From positions 1 through 64,000 of the forward strand of contig JAUXTH010000142.1 in the NCBI GenBank assembly GCA_030679035.1: a DNA stretch of 64,000 nucleotides. Reading direction: 5' to 3'. The notes beneath the pieces were generated by a model. It was not told where the DNA came from and ran no database searches. It was given only the letters and a program-made list of their open reading frames with translations. Every line of letters starts with the position of its first letter. The first letter of the stretch is position 1. Positions 63,976 to 64,000 of this stretch are shown piece by piece. This DNA comes from Methylobacter sp. (lineage in GTDB: Bacteria > Pseudomonadota > Gammaproteobacteria > Methylococcales > Methylomonadaceae). The translations under genes and the position numbers were made by a program.

Positions 63976-64000
63976 AATCAGTACGTTTGTACGAAAGTGG

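Overview
The window looks like a gammaproteobacterial chromosome. The right end carries hslVU, a DUF971 gene and the ubiE-ubiJ-ubiB ubiquinone block in an order usual for Gammaproteobacteria. A methanotroph-like (Methylococcales) host is my guess from the general gene mix and the many palindromic intergenic repeats; nothing in the window proves it.

Region 1 (1-36,429, minus strand) is one transcription unit dominated by a single open frame. It starts at ATG 35,293 and is still open when the window ends at base 1: at least 11,764 codons, so a protein of well over 1 MDa whose C terminus is not visible. From the N terminus I read: an LEPR-XLL motif; about 7 kb of PPC-like beta-sandwich repeats; 17 CARDB-like repeats; a TIG-like unit; a beta-propeller-like part; a row of Ig/cadherin-like units; a YD-repeat scrap; a dockerin-like calcium-binding pair; a BIG2-like unit; a second propeller-like part; a peptidoglycan-binding-like unit; a GH19 lysozyme/chitinase-like domain; a metzincin-type zinc protease domain; a 93-residue tandem-95/cadherin-like array with four almost identical copies; and a ligand-binding-like beta-sandwich. 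A periplasmic adaptor (HlyD/RND type) and a small membrane ORF lie directly upstream and probably belong to its export. Several dispersed palindromic DNA repeats sit in frame inside the giant gene.

Region 2 (36,797-44,569, minus) is a signalling operon whose genes overlap by one base: three-receiver hybrid histidine kinase, CheR, stand-alone CheB, and a REC-PAS-GGDEF-EAL protein. No chemoreceptor or flagellar gene is nearby. Region 3 (45,097-46,940, minus) is a coupled OmpA-like / ExeA-like ATPase pair.

Region 4 (47,616-54,423) holds a lipase-maturation-factor-like membrane protein, a GT1 glycosyltransferase, a small membrane protein and a two-domain PutA. Region 5 (54,465-56,031) is a tRNA-Phe gene whose 3' end plus terminator is duplicated 1.4 kb away. 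Between the copies lie a WbuC-type cupin gene, a YkgJ-type cysteine cluster gene and the tail of an IS3-family transposase, suggesting an old insertion. Region 6 (56,092-63,794) is mostly housekeeping: DUF4126 membrane protein, hslVU, an ABM-like protein, a RelE-type toxin-antitoxin pair, DUF971, ubiE, ubiJ, ubiB and a thioredoxin-fold protein, with palindromic repeats in the gaps.
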